56,217 nucleotides of DNA, from NCBI GenBank assembly GCA_032718475.1, contig JAUCBJ010008810.1:1-56217 (forward strand), in the 5' to 3' direction. Source of the stretch: Nemertoderma westbladi. Taxonomy: Eukaryota; Xenacoelomorpha; Nemertodermatida; Nemertodermatidae. A program made the translations under genes and the position numbers. The notes under the pieces are model-generated. The model was not told the DNA's origin and ran no database searches. It was given only the letters and a program-made list of their open reading frames with translations. Shown in pieces: positions 1 to 11,758 of the stretch (position 1 is its first letter; every line of letters begins with the position of its first letter).

Positions 1-734
1 ATAAATGTATACGTTTCGACTCGATATGGTCGGAGCCTCATATTCACATCGGTTTAAATGGGGTTAATCTTCCGTAGGTGAAGCAGGCGCTGCATCTTGG
101 GAATGTAATGGATTATAAGAATTCAATGGAAGCCGATACTTTACGTAAACGCGGTCAATTCATAGGAAAGATAAATGCATTACGACAAGAATTTTATTTC
201 GCGGATCCGTATCAATTGTGTAACATACAACGAATTTATACCACATGTTTTTATGGTAGTAGTCTTTGGGACCTTTTTTCTCCACAATGTACACGTATTT
301 ATAGTGCTTGGAATATCAATGTGAGGATTATTTTTGGCTTACCCCGTACAACACATAGATATATCGTAGAAAATATTGTGCAGTTCAATCACCCATGTAT
401 AATGATTCAATCTAGGTTTGTTTCGTTTGCTCAAAGTTTATTGACCTCTTTAAAAACATCTATTCGTTCCTTGGCAGAATTATTTTTATTTGATTGTAGA
501 TCTCGTGGCGGGTGTAATTTTAGGACAATTGGCAATTTATGTAATGAACACAATTTAAGATTATTAAAACACAATCAAGTTAAGATATTGAAGTATGTGC
601 CATGCAGTGACGGTGCTAACAATTATAAAGTGCGCATTTGTAGGGAACTTTTGGATTGCCGGCTGAGCACTTTAGAAGTGCCGGGGTTTTCTGCAGAAGA
701 ATTAGAATTAGAATTAGAAGACTTAGTTAGTTAG
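1..734 (+). pseudogene. 3' end of a CR1/L2-like LINE reverse transcriptase ORF
   Basis: This is the carboxy-terminal end of a non-LTR retrotransposon polyprotein, the part after the reverse transcriptase active site. The frame is open from the left edge (position 3) except for one in-frame TAG at 75-77, just before a motif reading HLGNV, which fits the conserved LG of the RT thumb region. Downstream, ILFGLPRTTHR-like text (here IIFGLPRTTHRYIVENIV, residues about 85-102 counted from position 78) and the following R/C-rich stretch match the C-terminal region of CR1/L2-type elements. The frame runs straight into the TTAG array and takes its stop codon from it, so the usual 3' UTR is missing or replaced. 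The stop and the window edge make it a relic here. The clade is uncertain; that it is a LINE is fairly sure. Confidence 0.7.
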
Positions 735-1457
735 TTTTAACTTAGTTAGTTAGTTAGTTAGTTAGTAACTTAGTTAGGCGTAGTTAGTAAGTTAGTAAGT
801 TAGTTAGATAGTTAGTAACTTAGTTAGTTAGTTAATTAGTTGTTAGTTAGTTATAGTTAGTTAGTTAGTTAGTAACTTAGTTAGTTAGTTAGTTAGTTAG
901 TAACTTAGTTAGTTAGTTAGTTAGTAACTTAGTTAGTTAGTTAGTTAGTAACTTAGTTAGTTAGTTAGTAAGTTAGTTAGTTAGTAACTTAGTTAGTTAG
1001 ATAGTTAGTAACTTAGTTAGTTAGATAGTTAGTAACTTAGTTAGCTAGTTAGTTAGTTAATTAGTTTGTTAGTTATAGTTAGTTAGTTAGTTAGTTAGTA
1101 AGTTAATTAGTTAGTTAGTTAGTTAGTAACTTAGTTAGTTGTTAGTTAGTTAGTTAGTTAGTAAGTAAGTTAGTTAGTTAGTAACTTAGTTAGTTAGTTA
1201 GTTAGTAACTTAGTTAGTTAGTTAGTTAGTTAGTAACTTAGTTAGTTAGTTAGTTAGTAAGTTAGTTAGTCAGTTAATAAGTTAGTCAGTAAGTAAGTAA
1301 GTTAGTTAGTTAGTTAGTTAGTAAGTTAGTTACTAACTTAGTTAGTTAGTTAGTAACTTAGTTAGTAAGTTAGTTGTTAGTTAGTAACTTAGTTAGTTAG
1401 TTAGTTAGTAACTTAGTTAGTAAGTTAGTTAGTTAGTTAGTTAGTTAGATAAGTTAC

Positions 1458-1488
<31 letters not shown>

Positions 1489-2530
1489 AACTTAATTAGT
1501 TAGTTAGTTAGTAAGTTAGTTACTAACTTAGTTAGTTAGTTAGTAACTTAGTTAGTAAGTTAGTTGTTAGTTAGTAACTTAGTTAGTTAGTTAGTTAGTA
1601 ACTTAGTTAGTAAGTTAGTTAGTTAGTCAGTTAATAAGTTAGTCAGTAAGTAAGTAAGTAAGTTAGTTAGTTAGTTAGTAACTTAGTTAGTTAGTAACTT
1701 AGTTAGTTAGTTAGTTAGTTAGTTAGTAAGTTAGTTACTAACTTAGTTAGTTAGTTAGTAACTTAGTTGTTAGTTAGTAACTTAGTTAGTTAGTTAGTAA
1801 CTTAGTTAGTTAGTTAGTAACTTAGTTAGTAAGTTAGTTAGTTAGTCAGTTAATAAGTTAGTCAGTAAGTAAGTAAGTTAGTTAGTTAGTTAGTAACTTA
1901 GTTAGTCAGTTAATAAGTTAGTCAGTAAGTAAGTAAGTAAGTTAGTTAGTAACTTAGTTAGTTAGTTAGTTAGTAACTTAGTTAGTTAGTTAGTTGTTAG
2001 TTAGTTAGTTAGTTAGTAAGTTAGTTGTTAGTTAGTTAGTTAGTTAGTAACTTAGTTAGTTAGTAAGTTAGTTGTTAGTTAGTAACTTAGTTAGTTAGTT
2101 AGTTAGTAACTTAGTTAGTAAGTTAGTTGTTAGTTAGTTAGTTAGTAACTTAGTTAGTAAGTTAGTTGTTAGTTAGTTAGTTAGTTAGTAAGTTAGTTGT
2201 TAGTTAGTAACTTAGTTAGTTAGTTAGTTAGTAAGTTAGTTGTTAGTTAGTTAGTTAGTTAGTAACTTAGTTAGTTAGTTAGTTAGTTAGTAAGTTAGTT
2301 ACTAACTTAGTTAGTTAGTTAGTAACTTAGTTAGTAAGTTAGTTGTTAGTTGTTAGTTAGTAACTTAGTTAGTAAGTTAGTTAGTTAGTTAGTAAGTTAG
2401 TTAGTTAGTAAGTTAGTTGTTAGTTAGTTAGTTAGTTAGTTAGTAACTTAGTTAGTTAGTTAGTAAGTTAGTTACTAACTTAGTTAGTTAGTTAGTAACT
2501 TAGTTAGTAAGTTAGTTGTTAGTTAGTAAC

Positions 2531-2563
<33 letters not shown>

Positions 2564-3745
2564 AAGTTAGTTGTTAGTTAGTTAGTTAGTTAGTTAGTAA
2601 CTTAGTTAGTTAGTTAGTTAGTTAGTAAGTTAGTTGTTAGTTAGTTAGTTAGTTAGTAACTTAGTTAGTTAGTTAGTAAGTTAGTTACTAACTTAGTTAG
2701 TTAGTTAGTAACTTAGTTAGTAAGTTAGTTGTTAGTTAGTAACTTAGTTAGTTAGTTAGTTAGTAACTTAGTTAGTAAGTTAGTTGTTAGTTAGTTAGTT
2801 AGTAACTTAGTTAGTAAGTTAGTTGTTAGTTAGTTAGTTAGTTAGTAAGTTAGTTGTTAGTTAGTTAGTTAGTAACTTAGTTAGTAAGTTAGTTAGTTAG
2901 TTAGTTAATAAGTTAGTTAGTAAGTAAGTAAGTTAGTTAGTAACTTAGTTAGTAAGTTAGTTGTTAGTTAGTTAGTTAGTAAGTTAGTTAGTTAGTAACT
3001 TAGTTAGTTAGTTAATAAGTTAGTTAGTTAGTTAGTTAATAAGTTAGTTAGTTAGTAAGTTAGTTGTTTGTTAGTTAGTTAGTTAGTAAGTAAGTTAGTT
3101 AGTTAGTTAGTAACTTAGTTAGTAAGTTAGTTGTTTGTTAGTTAGTTAGTTAGTTGTTAGTTAGTTAGTTAGTTAGTAACTTAGTTAGTAAGTTAGTTAG
3201 TTAGTTAGTTAATAAGTTAGTTAGTAAGTAAGTTAGTTAGTTAGTAACTTAGTTAGTAAGTTAGTTGTTAGTTAGTTAGTTAGTAAGTTAGTTAGTTAGT
3301 AACTTAGTTAGTTAGTTAATAAGTTAGTTAGTTAGTTAGTTAATAAGTTAGTTAGTTAGTAAGTTAGTTGTTTGTTAGTTAGTTAGTTAGTAAGTTAGTT
3401 AGTTAGTTAGTTAATAAGTTAGTTAGTTAGTAAGTTAGTTGTTTGTTAGTTAGTTAGTTAGTAAGTTAGTTGTTAGTTAGTTAGTTAGTTAATAAGTTAG
3501 TTAGTTAGTAAGTTAGTTGTTAGTTAGTTAGTTAATAAGTTAGTTAGTTAGTAAGTTAGTTGTTTGTTAGTTAGTTAGTTAGTAAGTTAGTTAGTTAGTT
3601 AGTTAGTTAATAAGTTAGTTAGTTAGTAAGTTAGTTGTTAGTTAGTTAGTTAATAAGTTAGTTAGTTAGTAAGTTAGTAAGTAAGTTAGTTATTAATTAG
3701 TGAGTAAGTTAGTTATTAATTAGTGAGTTAGTTAGTTCGTTATTA
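722..3745. repeat. 3 kb (TTAG)n-type simple-repeat array
   Basis: About 3 kb is built almost only from TTAG/GTTAG words with recurring spacers AGTAAC, AGTAAG, TTGTTAG and AATAAG. These spacers recur in blocks (for example GTAAGTTAGTTACTAACTTAG, split here only in description), so there is loose higher-order order. It starts inside the last codons of the preceding LINE frame, where GAATTAGAATTAGAA passes into TTAGTTAG. It is not the TTAGGG telomere repeat. A likely origin is expansion of the simple-repeat tail that some LINEs carry at their 3' end. Confidence 0.95.
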
Positions 3746-4298
3746 ATATGGTGTATGTATGTATATACAAAATAAATTTATATGGTATTATGTTAAAAAT
3801 AGCATTTATTTAATTAATAAAATGTTATTAACATTTAATTTAATAAAACTCTTCCCACAGGGACTTCTAATTATAAGAGTGGCTTTTGTGATATATATAT
3901 AGCTCATAAAACAATTCAGGTAATCTTGTTTTCTGCAGTGGCTAACGACAGAATTCTACTTCCTATTTACGGTGAATCCGTTTGAAACTAACTAAATTTG
4001 AAACTAAATGGGGTATAGAGAGAACATATAATCCATAATAGCATTAGGCCTCAAGACATCAGTTAGTATCCCAAACGCATAGAAATTGCTTTCGTTACAA
4101 ACTCATTGATGAATTTAACCTTTATCTTTGCTATTCTTTGGGTGACAGACCCAACATACCCACGTACACCCTAGCGTAGCTGTGGGCCAAATTGTTCAAT
4201 ACGGTTTGACATGGATCAGTAAGTGGTCTGGATTTAGAACTATATGAAAATAAGTTTACTTAAATAAACTATAGTAGACAATAAATAATAGACAATAT
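3746..4298. other. Non-coding; start of the YAP intron
   Basis: AT-rich sequence with no supported exon. Because the YAP exon to its right is on the minus strand and ends in a splice donor, this stretch is the beginning of that gene's intron. The later YAP exons (coiled coil, transactivation and PDZ-binding tail) are not visible here and would lie left of the window. Confidence 0.5.
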
Positions 4299-4304
4299 AC
4301 TTAC
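4299..4304 (-). other. Splice donor of YAP exon 1
   Basis: On the minus strand the exon reads ..GTAGACAA followed by GTAAGT, a near-consensus 5' splice site. It explains why the open frame stops six bases later. Confidence 0.8.
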
Positions 4305-5098
4305 TTGTCTACCATCTGCTGTTGGTGGGATAGGAGTTGTGCGGATACGTTGGGGTGCACGTTGGCGGCTTTCTCAGCACGCAACGATATCCGTGGGTCC
4401 AACCACGAAGTAGATTCGTTCTGGTGGTTTATAAAGTAGGTCTCGCCCTCCGGCGTTTTAGATTCCTCCCAGCCGGGGGGTAGCGGCCCCAGCAGCTGTT
4501 GTGTCAGCGCCTGTTGCTGTTGAGGGGAGGCCTGGGGAACTTGGAACTCGGTTTTGGGCTGACAGAGAGCAGTTCTACCTGCGACCAACCGAGGGTCCTG
4601 CCAGGTCGTTGTTTTATCGAAGTGATTAATGTAATACTTCTGTCCGTGTTCGTCGACCCCCACGGACCACCCCTGGGGGAAGGTGGTGTCTGCCTGCACA
4701 TACGCCTCCTGCGGGGGAACGAGGCTCTGAGAGCGGCCGTGGAGGTTGACGAGGTTCCTGAGGGGCTGATGGACCCGGGGGTTGGAGGCCTTGGGGGAGG
4801 CCCCGGTGGCCGGGGACAGACTGGCTGGGAGCGAGTGGGTTCGGGAATGGGAGGCCTGTAGCGCGGCGATGTGGGGGACCGCCCCGATGTGGTTGAGGGC
4901 GAGACCTGAGTTGGATGGGCTCATCGTGGGGGTCACGTTGGGCGGAGTGAAGAAGGAAGGAGGGAGATTCCGCATCCGCATAGGCACACCGAACAGGTCC
5001 TTGTTGATGGATATTTTGAAGAGCGCATCGAGGTCGGAGTCAGAGTCACCGCGAACGTGGACAACCTGACGGTGGGGTTGGTGCTGCTGTCCAGCCAT
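4305..5098 (-). CDS. YAP1: YAP/Yorkie transcriptional coactivator, first coding exon
   Basis: YAP is the Hippo-pathway effector that binds TEAD factors in the nucleus and is held in the cytoplasm after LATS phosphorylation. Seen here: a TEAD-binding region at residues 12-53 with HVRGDS and PPSFFTPP, two WW domains (about 139-171, W144/W166, and 204-237, W210/W232), and three HxRxxS LATS-type sites ending at S19, S89 and S125. The start is the first ATG of the frame (MAGQQHQ). The exon ends in the phase-2 junction ..GACAA|GTAAGT, donor at 4299-4304, so the apparent stop TAA at 4301-4303 is intronic. The coiled coil and C-terminal activation domain are missing and must lie in later exons to the left. 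TEAD-binding region and both WW domains share one exon. GC content is much higher than in the flanks. Identity is very secure. Confidence 0.95.
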
Positions 5099-5103
5099 GC
5101 AGA

Positions 5104-5188
5104 GCGATGTATCGAGTCTAGCGATGTATCGAGTCTAGCGATGTATCGAGTCCTGCGATGTATCGAGTCCAGCGATGTATCGAGTCCA
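5104..5188. repeat. 17-bp minisatellite, five copies, in the YAP 5' leader
   Basis: Five head-to-tail copies of GCGATGTATCGAGTCTA, varying only at the last two bases (TA, TA, CT, CA, CA). The array begins five bases upstream of the YAP ATG on the minus strand and contains no upstream ATG in that orientation, so it probably lies in the 5' UTR or proximal promoter. Confidence 0.95.
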
Positions 5189-6748
5189 GAATATATCTAG
5201 CAAATATTACTCAAGGTCTACCGGCTTATCGGTACGTTAAAGGAGACGCGGTACACCTGAATCTGGTTGTCTTGTCCGGTACTGAATCTTAATAGAGCAT
5301 TTATTATGATTTATAAGCTACAATAACTGTTAGGTGCAGGCTGTGCTGTGCAGTGCAGTATGTAGTAGTAGGCCTATTATTAACTTCTACTGTGGTGGGA
5401 GGGGGAGGAAGGAGGGTAGGTATCAGGTACCTGTAGGAGAGGCCCCTATAAGCAGATAAGCCGATCTATTGCTAAACTGATAGACTGACTGACTGATAGA
5501 GACTGATCTAGGTTAATAGGTGTTGGTGTTAGGCTAGTGTTAGGTGCTAGGCTAGCACAGTAGCAGCGAGCCGATACATAAATTTATTGTAGATAAATTA
5601 CTTTATCAACTAGGCCCTACGCCTACAACAGTACCGGTACGGTATCTAATATATGTCTTTGCCGTCTTGTTCTTGTGTCGAAGTGACTCAAACGCAAAGC
5701 AATTTCGCTACTGATTTTCAGACACTTCGTCACGTATTTAACTCACCTGCCAATTCCTTAATTTACAGGTCATCTTCTATTTATCATAGAGTGTTTTGAT
5801 CAGCATCGAACGAGGATCGAGACATACGATGAAAGGAAAAAACTAATGTAGGCACTACAGTACATTTGTAATATTATATTACGGAATATTAGATTATACC
5901 GGGATACAGTATATTAATTATTAATATTACAGTATTATATACAACGCTTGAAGGAAAACGAACTTAGATCAAACCACCATAATACATTGCAACGGATTTA
6001 GCTATTAATCATGGCAAATTATAGTTTGTTGGTGAGTTACTGTCCACTGATCGCAACTACTTTGAGTGTATCTGTGTATGTATGACTTATTTGCATATTA
6101 GATCATTACCTGATTACCGGTATATAGTTATAAGTACATTTAGGTACCGGTATATGCTTAGCTTAATCTAACACAGTAAAATATACTATAATATCGATAG
6201 AATGCGGCAATCGCACAGTACACGTGCGATCTACAGATCTAAGTTCGCTTTGCTGTCAACGTGGGATCTAAGTTCGCTTCGCGACTACCACGATGATTAC
6301 CAAAGTCTTTTAATAACATAAAAGTGGGATCTAAGTTCACCTAGTTAGGATGTAATTTCACCCAGATAGGATCTAAGTTCACCAAGATAGGATCTATCAG
6401 TCTATGTTCGCATAGGCAGATAGGCCTATATACATACCTAGGACGGGTGACAGACCGAACGTAATCAGGATCGAATGTAACATAGTTTTTACGAATCTGC
6501 GAATCGAACGTAACCTCAATTAGGCCTATGTCTGTATGTTACAGTCAGACATTGGATCCTGGCTATAAGCTATAACTATCAGACTATGTTACATTCGATC
6601 TACAAATTACTAAGCCGGAATGTAACATATATTTAATTATGTTGTGTTTTGATTTCAGGAGTTAACCGATGAAATGCTTCCTTTATTTACAGGAAGAAAC
6701 AGTTTGGTGAGTACAAAACAAAGACCCAAGACCCAATTAAGTAATCTG
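5189..6748. other. Non-coding region upstream of YAP
   Basis: No coding segment is supported. It contains recurrent GATCTAAGTTCGC/ACC words at 6225-6400, and 6430-6560 matches, in reverse orientation, the sequence at 31346-31432 (see that entry). It would include the YAP promoter, but I see no distinct core-promoter element that I can defend. Confidence 0.5.
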
Positions 6749-6963
6749 CATAATCTTGTAACATGTGTTAACTTTCGTTTATTGTTTTGGTTCCCCCAAC
6801 ACGCCTCTGTAACAACATCATAATCTTGTAACATGTGTTAACTTTCGTTTATTGTTTTGGTTCCCCCAACCTGCCAACACGCTTCTGTAACCTGCTCCTT
6901 TAAATAAAAGTACCGGTAACTTGCATAATCTTGTAACATGTGTTAACTTTCGTTTATTGTTTT
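6749..6963. repeat. Dispersed short repeat, three direct copies
   Basis: Three copies starting at about 6749, 6819 and 6924 of CATAATCTTGTAACATGTG followed by TTAACTTTCGTTTATTGTTTTG. The first two continue with GTTCCCCCAAC, and the CTGTAACCTGCTCCTT that follows the second copy recurs at 16077-16206, so this belongs to a dispersed family. Confidence 0.85.
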
Positions 6964-7507
6964 GATGGCAATTGGCAATGGGCTTTCTGCAGTTATATTA
7001 GGCCTACTGCAGTACTGTATTATATCAGTCGGTCACTGTCAGTTGTTAAAAATTAAATCAATATTTCATAACAACAAATTAAAAATGTATAGGCCTATCA
7101 ATCAGTAAATATAGATCAGTAGATCGCAATTTGATTATAGGAAATAGGTGATATACTGATAGGCCTAATTTGTATTGCTAGGTTAGTAGGTCTACCTACT
7201 GCAGTACCGGTACTGCAGTACCGCTACCGGTAGGCCTACTGACCTAACCAGCTAACTGCCTAAGGCTGTACAGCTGTAAGGGTAAGCTGGTAAGGCATAA
7301 GACTACTGGCTGACTGGACTAGCACCTACCTGCCTTGCTGCAGTGCTGCCTACCTGTCAGCCGGTAGCCATGCTGCAATGCAGCCAGGTAGCAGGAGGTG
7401 AGGTGGGAGGCTGTGAGGGAGAATACTGGAATAGAATAATACAGCAATAGCGGTACCGTTCACCGTTCAGCGCGTTCAGCTTCAATCGTCAGATCGTTGA
7501 CTACAGA

Positions 7508-8612
7508 CTGGCAGACGGGTTTGACTAAATACGCCACCGACAACCACCGACACCTTTCGCATACCACCGACAACCACCGACAACAAAAGACACAAAACCG
7601 ACACAAACCGACAGGTAAAATCACAAACCGACAACTTCGGCAATGTTAGTAAACTATTTCAGCAGTTCAGTACATGATTATACAATTTTTATTTCCAGTC
7701 CAAATATGACTACTAATACTACAAATATGTATAACTACGGGTGCAGGGGGGGGGGGGGGGGGGGGGGGGTCGGTGCCTACATACATACTGTAGTTCCCTT
7801 AAGTCAGTAAGTTACTGCAGTAGTTTTATGTTGTCATTTTATTTATCTCACCTAGCCTACAGTACATACATACCTCTAGATATTATATAAAGCATGTTGG
7901 TAAAGGGAACAGGTTTACATAAGCTTTCAAAGCGCCTTTGAACGATAGGCCTACTAACTAAATAACACCATGTTCGATTATTTGCCGAATTGTGATTGGC
8001 CAAATTACAGTATGTACTCTAATTGAGAATGCTTTGCACGCGTATCGCATGCGTCACATCAAGAATGGACCACGAATAATTTTAAGCGTGCGCGGCTATC
8101 AGCTATGCATGATGTGCCACGAACGAATGAACCACGAATTATTTTTTGCGTGGAGTGGAAGCATTCGTATCACATGTGCCACAAATGATGAGCCACGAAT
8201 CGAGTCGAATATATTGACAAGTGAAATCTCACATGCGATACGAATACTATACGCATTCGTTACCTAAATTATTCGGACTGACGAACCACAGACGAAGGCT
8301 TCACGAATCTCTAAATAACATTCCACGCACCTTTCAGCCTTTTACGAATGTTGTATGTGGCACTAATGCGTTACGCATGGGGATTTTTTACTGGGTATAA
8401 TTTGTTATAAATATTAGGACTGGAAATAAAAATTGTATAATCATGTACTGAAATAGTTTACTAACATTGCCGAAGTTGTCAGTATACTGTCGGTTTGTGA
8501 TTTTACCTGTCGGTTTGTGTCGGTTTGTGTCTTTTGTTGTCGGTGGTTGTCGGTGGTATGCGAAAGGTGTCGGTGGTTGTCGGTGGCGTATTTAGTCAAA
8601 CCCCTGGCAGAC
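7508..8612. mobile_element. Non-autonomous Mutator-like inverted-repeat transposon with 9-bp TSD
   Basis: The element spans 7517-8603. It starts GGGTTTGACTAAATACGCC and ends with the exact reverse complement. The arms are about 185 bp (7517-7701 and 8417-8603), nearly identical apart from small indels, and carry CCGACAACCACCGAC sub-repeats. It is flanked by a perfect 9-bp direct repeat CTGGCAGAC at 7508-7516 and 8604-8612. Long terminal inverted repeats, a 5' GGG and a 9-bp duplication point to the Mutator/MULE superfamily. The interior (about 715 bp) has no transposase, but it has a 24-G run at 7746-7769 and many ACGAAT words, so the element depended on a partner. The boundaries are secure; the superfamily is inferred from duplication length and arm length. 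Confidence 0.85.
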
Positions 8613-9528
8613 AGGTCAGCTGGCAGCTGGTTGACAATAACTGGCTGACTGGCAGACCTGCAGACTGCTGTACTGGCAGACTGGCTGACCTGACAGCCTG
8701 ACCCTGACTGGTAACTAACACTGAACTGCTGAACACCTGCATCAGCCAGTCAGCGGCAATCATCTGATCATATAGGCATAGGCAGATAGGCTGATAGGCT
8801 ATAGGCAGATAGGCAGATAGGCCTACCTGCCTACCCCCTCCACCCTCTATCAGCCTATTGAAAAGTTTTATTTTCTGCGCCAAAACAGCAAAAAGCCAAA
8901 TGCGGCGCCAAGCACAGAACTCACAGAAGCAGCCAAGTGCAAAAAATCCTTCACCCGGCACCGGCTGCCGGCCAGCCGGCAGACCGGCTTTCTGCAAAGC
9001 TACACCAGCAATTAAAAAATCGCGCCGAGTGCAGGCAGCATCTCTATCATTGCCTGATTGCTGATGCTACGTGCTGGTTGCCTGCTACCCTGTCAGCCTG
9101 TGGCCTGTACTACTGCTGTACTGTAATGCCTAAGCTACTCTGCTACTGTTGTACTGTCAGACTGTGGCTGTGCCTTTGGCCGATTGGTTGCCTGGCACCT
9201 GGCTGCCTGGGCGGGCAGCTGCATAGTAGAGTAGCCTATAGTAAATGATAGGCTCTCCTTGTTGCCACTACTGGCAGACTGGTTCACCTCATGTTAAATA
9301 ATTACATGTTCTGGAATGAATATTTACAACATATTGGCTTTCTGCTATCCGTTGACTACCATTACCATTAACAGATTAAGGGCTATTCTACTGTATTTCG
9401 TTCCAATGGCATTATCTAATCGGGAATCGGGAATGCTCTAGAGGTGCTGGTGATATTTGTGAGATATCAATATTTATTGAACAGCCAGAAAAAAAATAAA
9501 TAAATTAGGTTGTTTTATAGGTGAGATA
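8613..9528. other. Non-coding; degenerate CTGGCAGACTGG words
   Basis: No gene is supported. Loose CTGGCAGACTGGCTGAC-type words recur from 8604 to 8730 and again near 9270. The Mutator-like element inserted into one of these, which is why similar words occur nearby; the exact 9-bp match on both flanks still stands out. Confidence 0.5.
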
Positions 9529-10786
9529 ATGTTGGTGTGGATAAATCAGGTGATCCGACCTATTTCAATCTTACCGCTCTTTACAAAAATATACGAACGT
9601 GTCATTAATACTCAACTACTTATCTCTATAAAGATACGATTTACTCTCATCTTCCCAACACGGCTTTCGCAAAAAGATCACCACTATACAGATGCAATAC
9701 TAACAGTTACAGAAAAATACAGGAAACCCTTGATAACCAGAGCTCCGCATGTCTGGTTTCAGTAGACCTCAAGAAAGCATTCGATACTAGACCACTCCAT
9801 ACTACTAAAAAAATTAGAATGTTACGGTATACACGGCCTCCCTCTCTCATTACTCAGCAGTTACCTTGACAACCGATCCCAAGTCGTATACATAAACGGC
9901 ATAACATCTGATTCCATCCCTACACCTTGTGGAACCCCTCAAGGTGGAATATTAAGTCCAACCTTATTCCTGATTTTATAAATGATTTACCAAACTGTAC
10001 CCTAAATTACTGGCCACTTTTTTGCGGATGACACCACTTTAATCCACTGTGATAAAAATATTAATTCACTTATTTCAACAGTCAATACAGAATTAGAAAA
10101 ACTTGACGAGTGGCTTACTGACAATAAACTCACCTTGAACTTAAAAAAAAACTGAATATATTATTTTTGACAACCGCAACCAAACTACAATTCCTACAGT
10201 TAACCTCCGTTCAAATCCTATAACTAAAACTACATCTACAAAATTTGTATGAGTCTACATAGATCATAATGTAAATTGGAAGATTCACTGCCATTAACTA
10301 CATTTTATCTAAACTATCGAAATTGACTGGCATATTTTTTAAATTACATATATTATACGGACTAATTCCATGGGGCATCAGCTACAATTCCTATACTAAT
10401 CAAATAAAAATAGCAATTAATACAATTATTAGAGCAATTACCTTTAGTCACTTTCAATCTCATGCGGCTCCCATTTTTAAATCCTTGAAAATTTTACCAC
10501 TTGAAAAACAATTTCAACTGGAAGTCGCGAAATTCATGTTTGACATAAAAAATTGTTCTAAAACTGACAACCTTACAAAATTATTTACATCAATATCCAA
10601 TGTTCATAAGTATTCTACTCGTTCAGCATCCACTAAAAGTTTTTTTTATCGCGTGTTCGACTCAAAATATCCCAACAGTCTTTAAAATTTACCGGCCCAA
10701 AAATATGGAATGAATTACCTATCGAAATTAAAAATGCAAAGACCAAAAAGTCACTTGTTATTCTCCTAAAAAATAAATATCTTTAA
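9529..10786 (+). pseudogene. Decayed CR1/L2-like LINE reverse transcriptase
   Basis: RT motifs can be followed through several frames: RPISILPLFTKIYER (RT block around 9555), a catalytic-region remnant with PCGTPQGGILSPTLF near 9928-9970, FADDTT near 10023 (YxDD-type box), then the frame 10323-10685, and finally GPKIWNELPIEIKNAK near 10693, the typical C-terminal signature of CR1/L2/Jockey-like ORF2 proteins. The last codon is at about 10785. At least three frameshifts and several stops separate the pieces, and the endonuclease domain is absent, so this is a 5'-truncated inactive copy. Confidence 0.85.
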
Positions 10787-11297
10787 TCTCTAATATAACT
10801 GTTCCCCAACCACTCCTGCTACATCGAATTATTCTATTCTCTTATATTTCTCGTTTCTCGTATTACCCTAACTTTATACTAATAAATATCTTGAATCTCT
10901 AATATAACTGTTCCCCAACCACTCCTGCTACATCGAATTATTATATTCTCTTATATTTCTCGTATTACCCTAACTTTATACTAATAAATATCTTGAATCT
11001 CTAATATAACTGTTCCCCAACCACTCCTGCTACATCGAATTATTCTATTCTCTTATATTTCTCGTATTACCCTAACTTTATACTAATAAATATCTTGAAT
11101 CTCTAATATAACTGTTCCCCAACCACTCCTGCTACATCGAATTATTCTATTCTCTTATATTTCTCGTATTACCCTAACTTTATACTAATAAATATCTTGA
11201 ATCTCTAATATAACTGTTCCCCAACCACTCCTGCTACATCGAATTATTCTATTCTCTTATATTTCTCGTATTTCCCTAACTTTATACTAATAAATAT
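10780..11297. repeat. 102-bp tandem repeat, five copies, forming the LINE 3' UTR
   Basis: Units start at about 10780, 10889, 10991, 11093 and 11195, with a period of exactly 102 bp except the first (109 bp, owing to a small TTCTCG duplication). Each reads TCTTGAATCTCTAATATAAC and so on. The array starts at the LINE stop codon, so it is probably that element's amplified 3' UTR. Confidence 0.95.
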
Positions 11298-11480
11298 TAT
11301 CTATTAACTACATCGTACGATTTTTTTCTCTTGCCTAAATTCTGACTCCTACTCCTCCTGTAGCGTATGTAAGTCAATGCAGGTTCACCCGCTATACATT
11401 AGCTAATTTCAATATCATTAAATAATTAAATTAAGTTCAATTAAAATTAAAAAAATTTAACAAATTTGATGCTATCGAGT

Positions 11481-11504
11481 CCCCCCCCCCCCCCCCCCCC
11501 CCCC
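11481..11504. repeat. 24-base C run
   Basis: Uninterrupted run of 24 C. Comparable G or C runs occur at 7746-7769 (24 G), 16421-16442 (22 C), 22123-22141 (19 G), 30157-30172 (16 C), 34334-34357 (24 G) and 39551-39573 (23 G). Confidence 0.95.
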
Positions 11505-11758
11505 ACTGCCAACCCGATGTTGTGTTATAATCTTTATTTTACTCAAACGGTCACTAAACTACAGTAGCATTGCTACAGTTGACCGTTCGAGTACCTATAC
11601 AACTTAAATCTGTAAATAGTTAAACCTGCACCTGGCAGCAAGGGTACAGGGCATGACCCAGCAGATGAGCTGCACAGCCAATGGTGGGTCATGTGCGCGA
11701 GAGTAGATATGGGTGATGGGCCTCATATCTGACTCCACTGCGACACCCACCCTGTGGA

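Noticed and set aside
722-3745. Telomeric repeats
   Set aside because: The unit is TTAG with variable spacers, not TTAGGG or another known telomere repeat.
4499-5069. Plus-strand frames opposite the YAP exon
   Set aside because: Shadows of a GC-rich exon whose minus-strand product is unmistakable.
8596-9248. Overlapping frames of 68-133 codons
   Set aside because: No domain, low-complexity composition, and both strands equally open.
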